Shown here: piece after piece, positions 39,794 through 50,016 of the stretch
Position numbering within the stretch: position 1 is the stretch's first letter
How the letters are laid out: each line of letters starts with the position of its first letter
NCBI GenBank assembly: GCA_045114775.1
Contig: JBGULC010000022.1
Coordinates: 15,993 to 79,992, forward strand
Origin: UBA3792 sp045114775
GTDB lineage: Bacteria; Bacillota; Clostridia; Christensenellales; CAG-138
DNA: 64,000 nt
Direction of reading: 5' to 3'
Notes under the pieces: model-generated
The model's database searches: none
Told to the model about the DNA's origin: nothing
What the model saw: only the letters and a program-made list of their open reading frames with translations
Program-made: the position numbers and the translations under genes

Positions 39794-40608
39794 CAGAATG
39801 CCCCAAGGTGTCCGTGATCATGGGCGTCTACAATTGCGAAAAGACGCTGCCAGAGGCGATCGAATCGATCCTGAGGCAGACGTACCCGAACTGGGAGCTG
39901 ATCCTATGCGACGACGGCTCCTCGGACGGAACGTACGCAATTGCGGATTCCTATGCAAAGCGGGACCCGCAGCGGATCGTTCTGATCCGAAACGAAACGA
40001 ACAAAAAGCTCGCCTATACGCTGAACCGCTGTCTTTCGGCCGCATCGGGCGAGTTGATCGCGCGTATGGACGGGGACGATATTTCGCATCCGGACCGGTT
40101 CTCACGACAGACGGAATACCTTCTTGCGCATCCGGACATACAGCTTGTCGGCACGGATATGCGCTGCTTTGACGAGACGGGCACGTACGGCATCCGGCAT
40201 GCCGCCGAGCATCCGGACAAGCTGACGCTGAAAAACCGCAGTCCGTTTTTCCATGCAACCGTGATGACCTATAAGAGCGTCTACGACGCGCTCGGCGGAT
40301 ATTCCGTTTCCGAACGCGCCGAACGCGCGGAGGATCTGGAGCTGTGGTTCCGGTTCTTTTACGCAGGATTCCGGGGCGAGAATATCCCGGAGGCGCTGTA
40401 CGACGTGCGGGAAAACAGGGAAACGCTGCAGCGCAGAACGGCGAAGGACCGGATGAACGTCGTGCGGCTGAAGGCGCAGGGATTCCGGCTTCTGGGATTT
40501 CCGAAACGCTGGATCGTGAAGCCTGCGGTTACGGCGGTGCTGAAGTCGTGCACACCCATGTTTGCGGTCAGGTTCCTTCACCGACGCCGCGGGTTCGGAG
40601 GGTCTTAA
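39790..40608 (+). CDS. Glycosyltransferase family 2 (EpsE-like)
   Basis: A 272-residue GT-A enzyme: VSVIMGVYNCEKTLPEAIESI, LCDDGSSDGTY and DGDDISHPDRF (nucleotide/metal), then AEDLELWFRF. ATGA overlap with the previous gene. Sugar donor unknown. Confidence 0.93.
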   Translation: MTECPKVSVIMGVYNCEKTLPEAIESILRQTYPNWELILCDDGSSDGTYAIADSYAKRDPQRIVLIRNETNKKLAYTLNRCLSAASGELIARMDGDDISHPDRFSRQTEYLLAHPDIQLVGTDMRCFDETGTYGIRHAAEHPDKLTLKNRSPFFHATVMTYKSVYDALGGYSVSERAERAEDLELWFRFFYAGFRGENIPEALYDVRENRETLQRRTAKDRMNVVRLKAQGFRLLGFPKRWIVKPAVTAVLKSCTPMFAVRFLHRRRGFGGS

Positions 40609-40609
40609 G

Positions 40610-41689
40610 ATGTCGATCGTTTATTGGGCGGTTCTTGCGGCCACGGTCATATTCGGCGGCATGGCGGACGCGTTTCCGAAGACACGGATCGGAAGAAACG
40701 GGCGGGTTTATCTGCGCCCGGAGCCGGTTTCGGTGCTGTTGCTTGCGCTGATCCTGATATCGGTTTCCGGCTTCCGGTATCAGGTCGGCACGGATTTCAT
40801 GGCATATTATCATTGGCGCGCCGAGGATTGGCGCGAGATATTCATAAGCATTATCTCGTTTCGAAACGGCGGCTTTGAACTGCTCGCAAAGCTTTGTCGT
40901 CTTGTCTTCGATCACGATCAGACGCTGATCTTTGTCTCCGCGTGCATCACGATCGGACTGTACGTGCTGACGATCTACCGGAAAAGCCCGTCGTTTCTGC
41001 TGAGCATGCTGTTCTATCTGTTCCTCGGACAATGGCAGGGCGGCTTCAACGGCATCCGGCAATATCTCGCGGCGGCGGTCCTGTTCGCCGGACACCGGCT
41101 GATCCTTGAAAAAAAGCTGTGGAAGTACCTTCTGGTCGTCGTCGCGGCGTCCATGTTCCATCTTTCGGCGGCGGTCATGATCATCCCGTATTTCCTGCTC
41201 AACCGGAAGGCGGACGTGACACAGCTCGTGCTGCTGGCGATCGGCGCGATCGTGATCCGGTTTTCCTATGATTTCATTTTCTCGGTCATCGGGAGCATCA
41301 AGGATAAGACGATGGACCTTGACAGAGTCTATCTCTCCGCAAGCGTCAGCATATTCCGCATCCTCGTTGCGTTTGTTCCGGTGATCCTGTACCTTGTTTT
41401 GTGCCGTAAGGACAATCTCAACCGGGAACGGAATTTCTATATCAACGTTCTGTTCTTTCATGCGTTCTCGATGCTGGCGGGCATGGGAAGCACCTATTTC
41501 GGCAGGATCGGTATCTATACCGGCGCGGCGGCGACCGTCGGCTACGTGCATCTGTTTCAATTGATCGAGGACGAGCGTTCCCGGAATATTACGGTCTACG
41601 CGGTGCTTATCGGTCTGTTTCTTTACTGGATCTATTCCGTCTATGCGGGAGGGATCGGCAATTTCCAGTGGATCTTCAATAACCTGTGA
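40610..41689 (+). CDS. EpsG-family polysaccharide polymerase
   Basis: A 359-residue membrane protein with about ten hydrophobic segments. The motifs FRYQVGTDFMAYYHW near residue 55 and WQGGFNGIRQYLAAAVLF mark the EpsG/Wzy-like family, with a conserved FHLSA. It probably joins repeat units outside the membrane. The ATG at 40610 follows GGAGGG. It occurs together with an ABC exporter, which is an unusual mix. Confidence 0.9.
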   Translation: MSIVYWAVLAATVIFGGMADAFPKTRIGRNGRVYLRPEPVSVLLLALILISVSGFRYQVGTDFMAYYHWRAEDWREIFISIISFRNGGFELLAKLCRLVFDHDQTLIFVSACITIGLYVLTIYRKSPSFLLSMLFYLFLGQWQGGFNGIRQYLAAAVLFAGHRLILEKKLWKYLLVVVAASMFHLSAAVMIIPYFLLNRKADVTQLVLLAIGAIVIRFSYDFIFSVIGSIKDKTMDLDRVYLSASVSIFRILVAFVPVILYLVLCRKDNLNRERNFYINVLFFHAFSMLAGMGSTYFGRIGIYTGAAATVGYVHLFQLIEDERSRNITVYAVLIGLFLYWIYSVYAGGIGNFQWIFNNL

Positions 41690-41702
41690 GGTGCGTTCGG
41701 CG

Positions 41703-42704
41703 ATGACGGGACAGGAAAAAACCAAGCTGATCTCTGTGATCATCCCGGTGTTCAACGGGGAACGGACCGTTGAACGCGCGGTGCGGTCCGTCCTTGCAAA
41801 CAGGACCGACGAGATCGGAATCGAGACGATCGTCGTGGACGACGGATCAGCGGACGCAACGCCTGAGATTCTCGATCGCCTTGCGCGGGAAACGGACATT
41901 CGTTTGATCCGTACGGAAAACCGCGGCGCGGCGGCGGCGCGGAATGCGGGACTGAGAACGGCAAAGGGCGCATTCATCGGCTTTGTCGACAGCGACGATC
42001 GGATCGAGCCGGATATGTACCGTAAGCTTCTCCTTGCCCTTTCGGAGCATGATGCGGATCTTGCCGGATGCGGCGTGATCCACGAAACGGAATACGGCGC
42101 AATCCCGGAGAAGGGCGACGGCGGGACCGCGGTCTTTGAAGGCGAAACGATTTACCGCGAGATCCTCGGTTCACAGGGCATGCGCGGCTATCTTTGGAAC
42201 AAGCTTTTCAAGCGGGAACGGATCCGCGCGCCGCTGGACGAATCGCTGCTGCAATGCGAGGATCTTCTGTTCTGCGCGCAGAATCTGGAAGGCGTGCGGC
42301 GCGCGGCGTATCTTTCCGAACCGCTGTACCGCTATACCAGAAAAGCGGACGGAGAGGAGCTTTCGCTCAAGCGCGGGCTTTCGCTTGCGGACGCGCAGGA
42401 AAAGCTGCTTGCGCTTTATCGGGAGAAGGCGCCCGGATCGGCGTATATTCCGGAACGGAATCTTTTAAAAACCTTCCTGTATCTTCGCGCAAAGGCAAAG
42501 CAGGAACACGAGCGGGACGAAGCGGTCCTTTCGCGGATCCGGAGCGGGATCAAGGCGCATTTTCGCCGCGTGATGCGGGAAAAGGACGTGCCCGTAAAGA
42601 CAAAAGGGAACATCGTTTTCACATATCTGTTTCCGCGCGCAAGTCTTCGGATCAAGCGAAGGATCCTGAAGAAACGCCATCAGAACGGGATATGGGAATC
42701 ATAA
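41703..42704 (+). CDS. Glycosyltransferase family 2 (EpsJ-like)
   Basis: A 333-residue GT-A enzyme: LISVIIPVFNGERTVERAVRSV, VVDDGSADATPE, NRGAAAARNAGL and FVDSDDRIEPDMY, then LWNKLFKRE. The C-terminus is a basic region. GAGGTG precedes the ATG at 41703. Confidence 0.93.
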   Translation: MTGQEKTKLISVIIPVFNGERTVERAVRSVLANRTDEIGIETIVVDDGSADATPEILDRLARETDIRLIRTENRGAAAARNAGLRTAKGAFIGFVDSDDRIEPDMYRKLLLALSEHDADLAGCGVIHETEYGAIPEKGDGGTAVFEGETIYREILGSQGMRGYLWNKLFKRERIRAPLDESLLQCEDLLFCAQNLEGVRRAAYLSEPLYRYTRKADGEELSLKRGLSLADAQEKLLALYREKAPGSAYIPERNLLKTFLYLRAKAKQEHERDEAVLSRIRSGIKAHFRRVMREKDVPVKTKGNIVFTYLFPRASLRIKRRILKKRHQNGIWES

Positions 42705-42723
42705 AGGAGGAGCAAGGGAAACG

Positions 42724-43857
42724 GTGAAGATCGGCACGATGACGTTTTTCGGTTCGCATAATCACGGATCCGTACTGCAGGCGTATGCGCTGCAGCAGTT
42801 CATTGTCGACCTTTTCCAACAGCATCGCATCCCCTGCGAATACCGGATCATCGGCTTTCGCAGCGCACAACAGCAGGCGCTGTACCGTCCGCCGAAAGCG
42901 GATTCCCCCAAGAATCTTGTGAAGCGGCTGATGTATCTTCCGTACAAAAGGAAAATCGACCGGCAGCACGACAAATTCGAACGGTTTATCGCGGAGCGGC
43001 TTTTTGTGACGGAACCGTTTTCCGACCCTGCCGCTTTGCCGGAACGGGCGGCGGACTTCGACGTGCTGCTCTCCGGCAGCGATCAGGTCTGGAACGTCCG
43101 GGCAAAGGATTTCAGTTACGCGTATCTGTTCGATGGCTGCGGCGGAAAAAAGATCTCGTACGCCGCGAGTCTCGGTCCCCTGCCGATCGACCGGAGCCGG
43201 TTCGACGCGGAACGGTATGCTGCCCTGCTCAAAGATTTTGCGTCCGTCTCGGTCCGGGAAACGCAGAGCCGCGAGGCGATCGGCGCGTTTTTAGACGAGG
43301 AACGCATCGCGCTCATGCCCGATCCGGTGTTTCTGCTTTCCGCGGAAGAATGGCGGAAGCTCGAAAGCGAGCCTTATCCGGACCGCTATATCCTGTTTTA
43401 CTGCCTGGAGCCTTCGAAGGCGCAGATCCGGCTTGCAAAGCGGGCGGCAAAACAGCTCGGTCTCCCGGTCGTGATCACCGGATATCGGAACAAAAACGAC
43501 TGGATGAATCCGTTTGTGAAGCTTTATGACGCCGGTCCGTGCGATTTCCTGTCGCTTATCGACCGGGCGGCGCTGGTACTGACCTCGTCGTTTCACGGGA
43601 CGGCGTTTTCGCTGATTTTCGGCAAGCCGTTTCTTGCGATCGACGGGATGGCGGACGCGCGCATCCGGGACCTTCTGACCCGGTTCGGCGCGGAACGGAA
43701 CGGCATTGCGGCGGATGCGCGGGAGATTTCCGTGCCGCCCGTGATGAAAGACGCGGAGACGGTGATCTGCGGGGAACGGGCAAAGGCGCGGGCGTATCTC
43801 GAGGAAGCGCTCGGTCTTCGGGAACCGGATCGAAAGCAGAAGGAGGCGTCGATATGA
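42724..43857 (+). CDS. Polysaccharide pyruvyl transferase family protein
   Basis: A 377-residue protein of the PS_pyruv_trans family: MTFFGSHNHGSVLQAYALQQ at the start, VLLSGSDQVWN, YAASLG, and C-terminal VLTSSFHGTAFSLIFGKPF. Members add ketal pyruvate or act as glycosyltransferases in CsaB/EpsI-type pathways. GTG at 42724 with AAGGGAAA upstream. Its donor, phosphoenolpyruvate or a sugar, cannot be told. Confidence 0.92.
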   Translation: MKIGTMTFFGSHNHGSVLQAYALQQFIVDLFQQHRIPCEYRIIGFRSAQQQALYRPPKADSPKNLVKRLMYLPYKRKIDRQHDKFERFIAERLFVTEPFSDPAALPERAADFDVLLSGSDQVWNVRAKDFSYAYLFDGCGGKKISYAASLGPLPIDRSRFDAERYAALLKDFASVSVRETQSREAIGAFLDEERIALMPDPVFLLSAEEWRKLESEPYPDRYILFYCLEPSKAQIRLAKRAAKQLGLPVVITGYRNKNDWMNPFVKLYDAGPCDFLSLIDRAALVLTSSFHGTAFSLIFGKPFLAIDGMADARIRDLLTRFGAERNGIAADAREISVPPVMKDAETVICGERAKARAYLEEALGLREPDRKQKEASI

Positions 43858-44822
43858 TCAGCGTGATCGTCCCGGTCTATCGGGTGGAGGCGTATCTTGA
43901 CCGGTGCGTCGAGAGCATCCGGTCGCAAACGGTCACCGATTTCGAGATCATTCTCGTCGACGACGGTTCGCCCGACCGATGCGGGGAGATCTGCGATCGC
44001 TATGCGGCGATCGACGACAGGATCAGGGTCGTTCATCAGGAGAACCTCGGGCTGTCCGGCGCGAGAAACGCAGGGCTGGAAACCGCGCGCGGCGAATACC
44101 TTTGCTTTGTCGACGGAGACGATGAGATCGACCCCGGGATGCTGAAAAGCATGGAACATGCGATCTGTTCGGACGCATACGATCTTGCGATCTGCGGGTA
44201 CCGACGGTTTGCGGGAAACGAGGCGCTCCCAAAAACGGAAACGGAAAGCAGCGGCGAGCCCCTGACCGAAAAAGCGCTGTGGGAGGAAGTATTCGGCAGA
44301 CTCAGCAACGCCGCGTGGGGCAAGCTCTACCGGCGGGAACGGATCGGAGAACTGCGCTTTCCGGAAGGGATGATCCACGGCGAGGATCTGATCTTCAATC
44401 TTCAATATCTGACGCGCTGCAAAAAAGGCGTGATCCTGAACTCGCCGTATTATCATTACCGGATCCGCGAAGATTCCATCACAGGATCGGCCTTCCGCGA
44501 GAGCCGGTTCGACGAGATCACGGCAAAGGACGCCGCGCTGAAGCTGATCGAAGCACATCGTCCGGAGCTTCTTGAGACTGCAAAGGTTTACTGCTTCCGG
44601 GCACGGATGAACGTGCTGCGCGCACTGTATGCCGGCGGCGAGGAAAAGAACTATGCCGAGAAGACGCGGGAATGCACGGCCTACGTACGGGAGCGTTATG
44701 CCGGGATCTCTCGTGGTCTCAGGCGAAAAGAGCGGATCGAGTTCCGGCTGTTCCGCGTTGCAAAGCCGCTGTATCGGCTTTTGGCCCGGCGGTACGCGAT
44801 CGGAAAGGAGGCGGGGCGATGA
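43854..44822 (+). CDS. Glycosyltransferase family 2
   Basis: A 322-residue GT-A enzyme: ISVIVPVYRVEAYLDRCVESI, LVDDGSPDRCGEI, NLGLSGARNAGLE and FVDGDDEIDPGM, then AAWGKLYRRE. AAGGAGG precedes the ATG, and ATGA overlaps the previous stop. Close in form to the next gene; probably an old duplication. Confidence 0.93.
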   Translation: MISVIVPVYRVEAYLDRCVESIRSQTVTDFEIILVDDGSPDRCGEICDRYAAIDDRIRVVHQENLGLSGARNAGLETARGEYLCFVDGDDEIDPGMLKSMEHAICSDAYDLAICGYRRFAGNEALPKTETESSGEPLTEKALWEEVFGRLSNAAWGKLYRRERIGELRFPEGMIHGEDLIFNLQYLTRCKKGVILNSPYYHYRIREDSITGSAFRESRFDEITAKDAALKLIEAHRPELLETAKVYCFRARMNVLRALYAGGEEKNYAEKTRECTAYVRERYAGISRGLRRKERIEFRLFRVAKPLYRLLARRYAIGKEAGR

Positions 44823-45793
44823 AGGAGCGCGGCAAGCTGAGCATCATTGTACCCGTCTGTAATCTGGAACAGTATCTGCCCGCCTGCATCGAGTCCGTTT
44901 TACGGCAGACCTATGCGGATTTTGAGCTGATTCTTGTGGACGACGGATCGACCGACGGCAGCCTGGACGTCTGTCAGAAATATGCGCGGCAGGACAGCCG
45001 CATTCGAGTATTGCACAAGGAAAACGGCGGCGTGTCCTCGGCGAGAAACCTCGGACTCGAGCATGCGACCGGCGCGTATATCTCCTTTGTCGACGGCGAC
45101 GATTGGATCGAGCCTGACCTGTATGAACGGCTGACGGACGATCTCGGCCGGTTCGGCGCCGGGATCGCCGCGTGCCAACTGGACCGGATTGCGCCGGACG
45201 GGACCCGCACCGTGATCGAACGGCCGGAAGCCGCGGCTTACAGCACGGAGGACGTCGTTTCCCGCTTCTTTGAAAACGGGTTTGTCAAGGATTGTATGTA
45301 CGGTCCGTACAACAAGATCTTCCGGCGGGAATGCATCGGCGATATCCGCTTCAAGCCCTATGCTTACGGAGAAGACGTCCTGTTTGTGTTCGAAACGCTT
45401 TCCGAAGCGGAGACCGTCTTTATCGACGATTTCGTCGGCTATCATTACCGGCAGCACGGCGGCTCCGCGATGAAGAGCGGATTTTCTCTGAAACGGCTGG
45501 ATTACGTGAAGGCAGCGCGCGGGGTCGAGCAATGCTGTGCGCGGCAGTTTCCGCGGCATGCGGCGCTTGCGCACAGATGGGTGTACGGTCACGTGCTGGT
45601 CACGGTGCGGCAGCTCCTTCGGAACGGAATGCGCAAGTCGCAGAAGGGGTTCATCGACGAAGAGAAACGGTACCTCAGAGAGAATAAGAAGTATCTTCGG
45701 GGTCTGCCGTTCCGGTACAGGGTCATGTACGGTCAGATCATGTACTGCCCGCTTTTGATCCGCGGTTATTTTTCGGCAAAGGAGAACGCATAA
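44819..45793 (+). CDS. Glycosyltransferase family 2
   Basis: A 324-residue GT-A enzyme: LSIIVPVCNLEQYLPACIESV, LVDDGSTDGSLD, NGGVSSARNLGLE and FVDGDDWIEPDLYE, then YNKIFRRECI. AAAGGAGG precedes the ATG. Overlaps the previous gene by 4 bases. Different acceptor from its neighbour is likely. Confidence 0.93.
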   Translation: MKERGKLSIIVPVCNLEQYLPACIESVLRQTYADFELILVDDGSTDGSLDVCQKYARQDSRIRVLHKENGGVSSARNLGLEHATGAYISFVDGDDWIEPDLYERLTDDLGRFGAGIAACQLDRIAPDGTRTVIERPEAAAYSTEDVVSRFFENGFVKDCMYGPYNKIFRRECIGDIRFKPYAYGEDVLFVFETLSEAETVFIDDFVGYHYRQHGGSAMKSGFSLKRLDYVKAARGVEQCCARQFPRHAALAHRWVYGHVLVTVRQLLRNGMRKSQKGFIDEEKRYLRENKKYLRGLPFRYRVMYGQIMYCPLLIRGYFSAKENA

Positions 45794-45798
45794 CAGGG

Positions 45799-46989
45799 AT
45801 GCAGACGGAAAAGGCGATACCGGCGAAAAGACAGAAAATGCTCGTTGCGGTGGATTCGCTCATGATGGGCGGCATCGCAAAGAGCCTTGCCGCGTTCGTC
45901 GCGTATTGCAGAGAAACGTGCGATATCGACGTACTGATCTGGCGCAGCTCCCTTCCGGAGGAGGTCAGGCTTCCGGACGGCGTCAACCGGATCTGTCTGC
46001 CGGGCACGGAAAGCGTTCGGACCGCATATAAAAGCCGGGGTGTACTGAGCCGTGCATTTGCCGTATCGCTTTGCGGCGCGCTCCGAAAGAAGCGGTGGCT
46101 TGCGGTTCCGCGGATTCGCAACGAGTACGATATCGCGATCGCATATTCGCACGTCGGCAATCTGAAGTATTATGTGATCGATCGGGTACGGGCAAAGCGG
46201 AAATACGCGTTTTACCATCACGGGGCGTATACCTTCCCGGATTCGGTGAAACGGCTCGACGCGGAGTACTATCCCCGATACGACCGTGTCTTTGCGGTAT
46301 CGGAAGCGGCGCGCACGGTTCTGCGGGAAGCGTTCCCCGCGCTTGAAAACGTCTCCGTTCTGCCGAACCTGATCGATATCGAAGGGATCCGGCAGAGTGC
46401 GAAGGCGCCGTGTCCGGAATACCCGGACGGCTGCGGAATCAGGCTTTTGACCGTCGGACGGCTCAGCCCGGAAAAGGACCCGCTGCGGATCATCGAGACC
46501 GCAAAGCTTCTGGACGCGCAGGACGTACCGTTTCGCTGGATCGTCGCGGGGGACGGCGAGCTTGCCGGCGCAATGAAAGAGGCGATTCAAAGGAACGGGC
46601 TCCGGGAAAAGGTGATCCCGGTCGGGAATCAGGAGAATCCGTACCGATTTATGGGAAATTGCGACTGTTACGTCCAGTTCAGCCGATACGAAGCGGATCC
46701 GCTGACGGTGAAGGAAGCGGCCGTACTCGGAAGACCGATGGCGCTGACCGACATCCCGCCGTTCAGAGACTGCAGCAGGGATCTTCGCAACGTGACGCTG
46801 TTCGGCGATGAGAAAGAAGCGGTCGAGGCGATTCGGAAGATCCGGGGCATGACGATCGAAGAAACCGATCCGCAGACGATCAACCGGAAAGCGCGCCGGG
46901 GGATCGACGCACTTTTGCATGCAAAACCCGCAGGAAGCGGGCAGAAAGCCGGAACACCGGCGAACGCCCGGGAGGAGAATGCACGGTAA
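45799..46989 (+). CDS. Glycosyltransferase family 4
   Basis: A 396-residue GT-B enzyme. The N-terminal half has VDSLMMGGIAKSL and AFYHHGAY. The C-terminal half has LLTVGRLSPEKDPLRIIE, VAGDGELAGAM and SRYEADPLTVKEAAVLGRP. It lies 5 bases after the previous stop, and the ribosome site is poor; Met14 is an alternative start. Confidence 0.92.
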   Translation: MQTEKAIPAKRQKMLVAVDSLMMGGIAKSLAAFVAYCRETCDIDVLIWRSSLPEEVRLPDGVNRICLPGTESVRTAYKSRGVLSRAFAVSLCGALRKKRWLAVPRIRNEYDIAIAYSHVGNLKYYVIDRVRAKRKYAFYHHGAYTFPDSVKRLDAEYYPRYDRVFAVSEAARTVLREAFPALENVSVLPNLIDIEGIRQSAKAPCPEYPDGCGIRLLTVGRLSPEKDPLRIIETAKLLDAQDVPFRWIVAGDGELAGAMKEAIQRNGLREKVIPVGNQENPYRFMGNCDCYVQFSRYEADPLTVKEAAVLGRPMALTDIPPFRDCSRDLRNVTLFGDEKEAVEAIRKIRGMTIEETDPQTINRKARRGIDALLHAKPAGSGQKAGTPANAREENAR

Positions 46990-47018
46990 AAAACACAGAA
47001 ACACCAGGGGTCATACAC

Positions 47019-47888
47019 ATGAAAAGCAATACCGGATTTCAGACAACGATCACATCCGAGCATAAGCTCATGGATCTGCATATCAAAGAGACGTTCCGAT
47101 ACCGGGATCTCATCTTTCTGTTCGTGAAGCGGGATTTCACCGCGATGTACAAGCAGACGGTGCTCGGTCCGCTTTGGGCGATTATTCAGCCGCTTTTGAC
47201 GACGCTCGTCTTCACGGTCATCTTCGGGAAGCTTGCAAAGCTGACCACCGCGGATGCGCCGGGGGAGATCCTGCTGCCGGGATTCCTGTTCTATATGGCG
47301 GGCAACATCTGCTGGAGCCTGTTTTCAACGACCGTGGAGGCGACGAGCAACACGTTTCTGAAAAACCGGACCACGATGGGAAAGGTATACTACCCGCGTC
47401 TGGTCGCACCGATCTCGACGGCGCTGTCGAACCTGATCTCCTTCGTGATCCAGTTCGTGCTGCTGATCGGGTTTCTGCTGTTCTTCGTTTTCACCGGCAA
47501 GGCGGAGATCCGCGTCACGCCCGCGCTCGCGCTGCTGCCGCTTCTGATCGCGCAGCTTCTGATCCTTGCCGTCGGCTGCGGAATCATCATATCGTCGGTT
47601 ACGACGAAATACCGCGATCTCGCGATGCTTGTGGGCTTCGGGCTGCATCTGTGGCAGTATGCTTCGCCGATCGCATACGGTCTCGAGCTGATTCCGGAAT
47701 CGTGGAGGACGGCGTATCTTTTGAATCCTGTGACGCCGATCGTCACGACGTTCCGCTATGCGCTGTTCGGCTCCGGTTATTTCAATCTCTGGTTTTACCT
47801 GATCAGCTGGGGAATGACGCTGCTGATCTTCTTGATCGGGCTGATCCTGTTCAGCAGGATCGAGCGGACGTTCATGGATACGATCTGA
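47019..47888 (+). CDS. ABC-type polysaccharide exporter permease (Wzm/TagG type)
   Basis: A 289-residue membrane protein with six hydrophobic segments. The N-terminal YRDLIFLFVKRDFTAMYKQTVLGPLW is the hallmark of Wzm/TagG. It should pair with the ATPase at 50017. It is separated from that gene by a Stealth gene and a glycosyltransferase gene. The ribosome site is weak (CAGGGG). Confidence 0.94.
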   Translation: MKSNTGFQTTITSEHKLMDLHIKETFRYRDLIFLFVKRDFTAMYKQTVLGPLWAIIQPLLTTLVFTVIFGKLAKLTTADAPGEILLPGFLFYMAGNICWSLFSTTVEATSNTFLKNRTTMGKVYYPRLVAPISTALSNLISFVIQFVLLIGFLLFFVFTGKAEIRVTPALALLPLLIAQLLILAVGCGIIISSVTTKYRDLAMLVGFGLHLWQYASPIAYGLELIPESWRTAYLLNPVTPIVTTFRYALFGSGYFNLWFYLISWGMTLLIFLIGLILFSRIERTFMDTI

Positions 47889-47927
47889 TCTTTTGTACGG
47901 ACTATGATGCAGCGAGGTGATAACGAT

Positions 47928-48935
47928 ATGCCGGACGTCGATCTGGTCGTGATGTGGGTCGATGGGAGCGATCCTCTTTGGCTTGCGGAAAAAAACAAAT
48001 ACGGCGCAGCCTCGCCTTTGGAAAGCGAGGCCGGCTACCGGTTCCGCGATCACGGAATGATGAAATACTGGTTCCGTTCCGTCGAACGGTATCTGCCGTG
48101 GTTCCGGAAGATCCATTTCGTGACGTGGGGGCATCTGCCGCCGTTTCTCGACACGTCGAATCCGAAGCTGCACGTCGTCCGCCATCAGGATTTCATGCCG
48201 GAGGGGACGCTGCCCTGCTTCAATTCGACCGCGCTTGAGATCAATCTGTTCCGGATCGAAGGCCTTGCGGAGCACTTCGTGTATTTCAACGACGACATAT
48301 TTGTGCTGCAGCCCATGCGGAAGAGCGATTTCTTTACGGAAAAAGGGCTGCCCTGCCAGCAATTTACGGAGACCCCGCCGGTTTTCAACGGCAATATGGG
48401 AACGTGGCAGATGCACGTTGTGAACGATCTGAGCATCATCAATCAGCATTTCCGGAAAAAGGAATGCCAGCGCAGACGCTTTCGGCAGTACTTCAGCCTG
48501 AAGTATCCGTGGTATGACAACGTGCGTTCCCTGGCGATGCGGATTCTGTATCCGAACTGCTTTACCGGATTCAAAACGGCGCACATACCGCAACCGTTCT
48601 GCAAGAAGACGTTCGAGACCGTCTGGAACGCGGAGCCGGCGTATCTAAAAGAGACGTCCCGCCACAAGTTCCGGGATTACAGGGACGTCAATCAGTATCT
48701 TGCGGCGTGGTGGCAGCTTGCGGAGGGCAATTTCGCGCCGAGAAAAACGGACGCGAAGACCATGATCGTCAACCGGGATACGATCGACAACGTTCATCGA
48801 TGCATCGCGGAACGGGTCGTGGAGACGGTCTGCATCAACGACGGCGCGGTCGATCCGGAATATCCGGCGATCCGGGCAAAGCTTGCCGATGCGTTCGAAA
48901 GCATTTTGCCGGAGAAGAGCAGCTTTGAAAAATGA
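47928..48935 (+). CDS. Stealth-family sugar-phosphate transferase
   Basis: A 335-residue protein with the four Stealth regions: CR1 DLVVMWVDGSDPLW, CR2 WFRSVERYLPWFRKIHFVTWG, CR3 FNSTALEINLFRIEGLAEHFVYFNDD, and a CR4-like C-terminal DDCNNN-type part (VDPEYPAI). Such enzymes transfer hexose-1-phosphate units in capsule synthesis. The ATG at 47928 follows GAGGTGAT. It suggests phosphodiester links in the product. Confidence 0.9.
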   Translation: MPDVDLVVMWVDGSDPLWLAEKNKYGAASPLESEAGYRFRDHGMMKYWFRSVERYLPWFRKIHFVTWGHLPPFLDTSNPKLHVVRHQDFMPEGTLPCFNSTALEINLFRIEGLAEHFVYFNDDIFVLQPMRKSDFFTEKGLPCQQFTETPPVFNGNMGTWQMHVVNDLSIINQHFRKKECQRRRFRQYFSLKYPWYDNVRSLAMRILYPNCFTGFKTAHIPQPFCKKTFETVWNAEPAYLKETSRHKFRDYRDVNQYLAAWWQLAEGNFAPRKTDAKTMIVNRDTIDNVHRCIAERVVETVCINDGAVDPEYPAIRAKLADAFESILPEKSSFEK

Positions 48936-48965
48936 TCGCGGACAGTCGCGGTGATGGGAGGATCC

Positions 48966-50000
48966 ATGGAGTTTACCGAGATGATCAGCGTCGTCATGCC
49001 GACGTACAATACCGCCGTTCCGATTCTCAAAGAAGCGGTCGACAGCATCCTTGCGCAGACGTTCGGCGCGTTTGAGTTTATCATCATTGACGACTGTTCC
49101 ACGAATGAAAGCCGCGAGTATCTGCAGGATCTTTCCGATCCGCGGATCCGCCTGATCCGTAACGAGACCAATCTCGGCGTAACAAAATCGCTGAATATCG
49201 GCTTAGCCGCCGCAAAGGGGAAGTACATTGCGCGGATGGATGCCGATGATATTTCGCTGCCGACACGGTTTGAAAAGCAATTCGCGTTCATGGAGCGGCA
49301 TCCGGACGTGATCGTATGCGGGTGCGGCTGCAAGAACTTCGGCGCCGACAGCCGCCTGATCCCTGTCAGGAAAACGAACGCAGACATGGAAACGTATCGT
49401 ATTTCCGCCCTGTTCCGCAACCCCGGACCGATGCATCCGACCGCCTTTTTCAATCACGCGCTGCTGTTGAAATACGGTCTGAAGTACGACGAAAGCCTCA
49501 CCTACGCGCAGGATTACGGCCTGTGGGTCGAGATCGGGAAGCTGGGACGCGTCTGCATGCTGAAAGACGTGCTTCTGCTCCGCAGGGTACATGAAAACCA
49601 GATATCCGGCAAGCTTCGGAAGGAACAGATCCGGTGCGACATGGTGACGCAGGGAAAGCTGCTGCAAAACCTGCTCGGAAACGTGACCGCCGAGGAAGCG
49701 GAGCTTCACTTCCGGCTTTCATCCGGGACCTGCGGCGTTTCGATCTGCCCCGAGATGACGGAATGGTATCGGCGGCTTATAAACGCGAACGACCGTGCCG
49801 GGATCTACGATCGAAAAAAGTTCAAAGGCTTTATCGACAATACGATCATCAAGCAGGCGGTCATTCGGTCCTTCACGCCGGAAATGCCGATGAAAAAAAG
49901 AGTCGGTCGGTTCTTTCACTATTTGCCGCGGACGTTGGCTTTGAGAGCTTCCGCGGGGTATATCAAAAGAGAATTGACGCGGCGCTTGCGGAAAAAATAA
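48966..50000 (+). CDS. Glycosyltransferase family 2
   Basis: A 344-residue GT-A enzyme: ISVVMPTYNTAVPILKEAVDSI, IDDCSTNESREY, GVTKSLNIGLAAAKGKYI and RMDADDISLPTRFEKQ, then AQDYGLWVEIG. GGGAGG precedes the ATG at 48966. Related in form to the one at 39790. Confidence 0.93.
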   Translation: MEFTEMISVVMPTYNTAVPILKEAVDSILAQTFGAFEFIIIDDCSTNESREYLQDLSDPRIRLIRNETNLGVTKSLNIGLAAAKGKYIARMDADDISLPTRFEKQFAFMERHPDVIVCGCGCKNFGADSRLIPVRKTNADMETYRISALFRNPGPMHPTAFFNHALLLKYGLKYDESLTYAQDYGLWVEIGKLGRVCMLKDVLLLRRVHENQISGKLRKEQIRCDMVTQGKLLQNLLGNVTAEEAELHFRLSSGTCGVSICPEMTEWYRRLINANDRAGIYDRKKFKGFIDNTIIKQAVIRSFTPEMPMKKRVGRFFHYLPRTLALRASAGYIKRELTRRLRKK

Positions 50001-50016
50001 CGACGGAGGAACATCC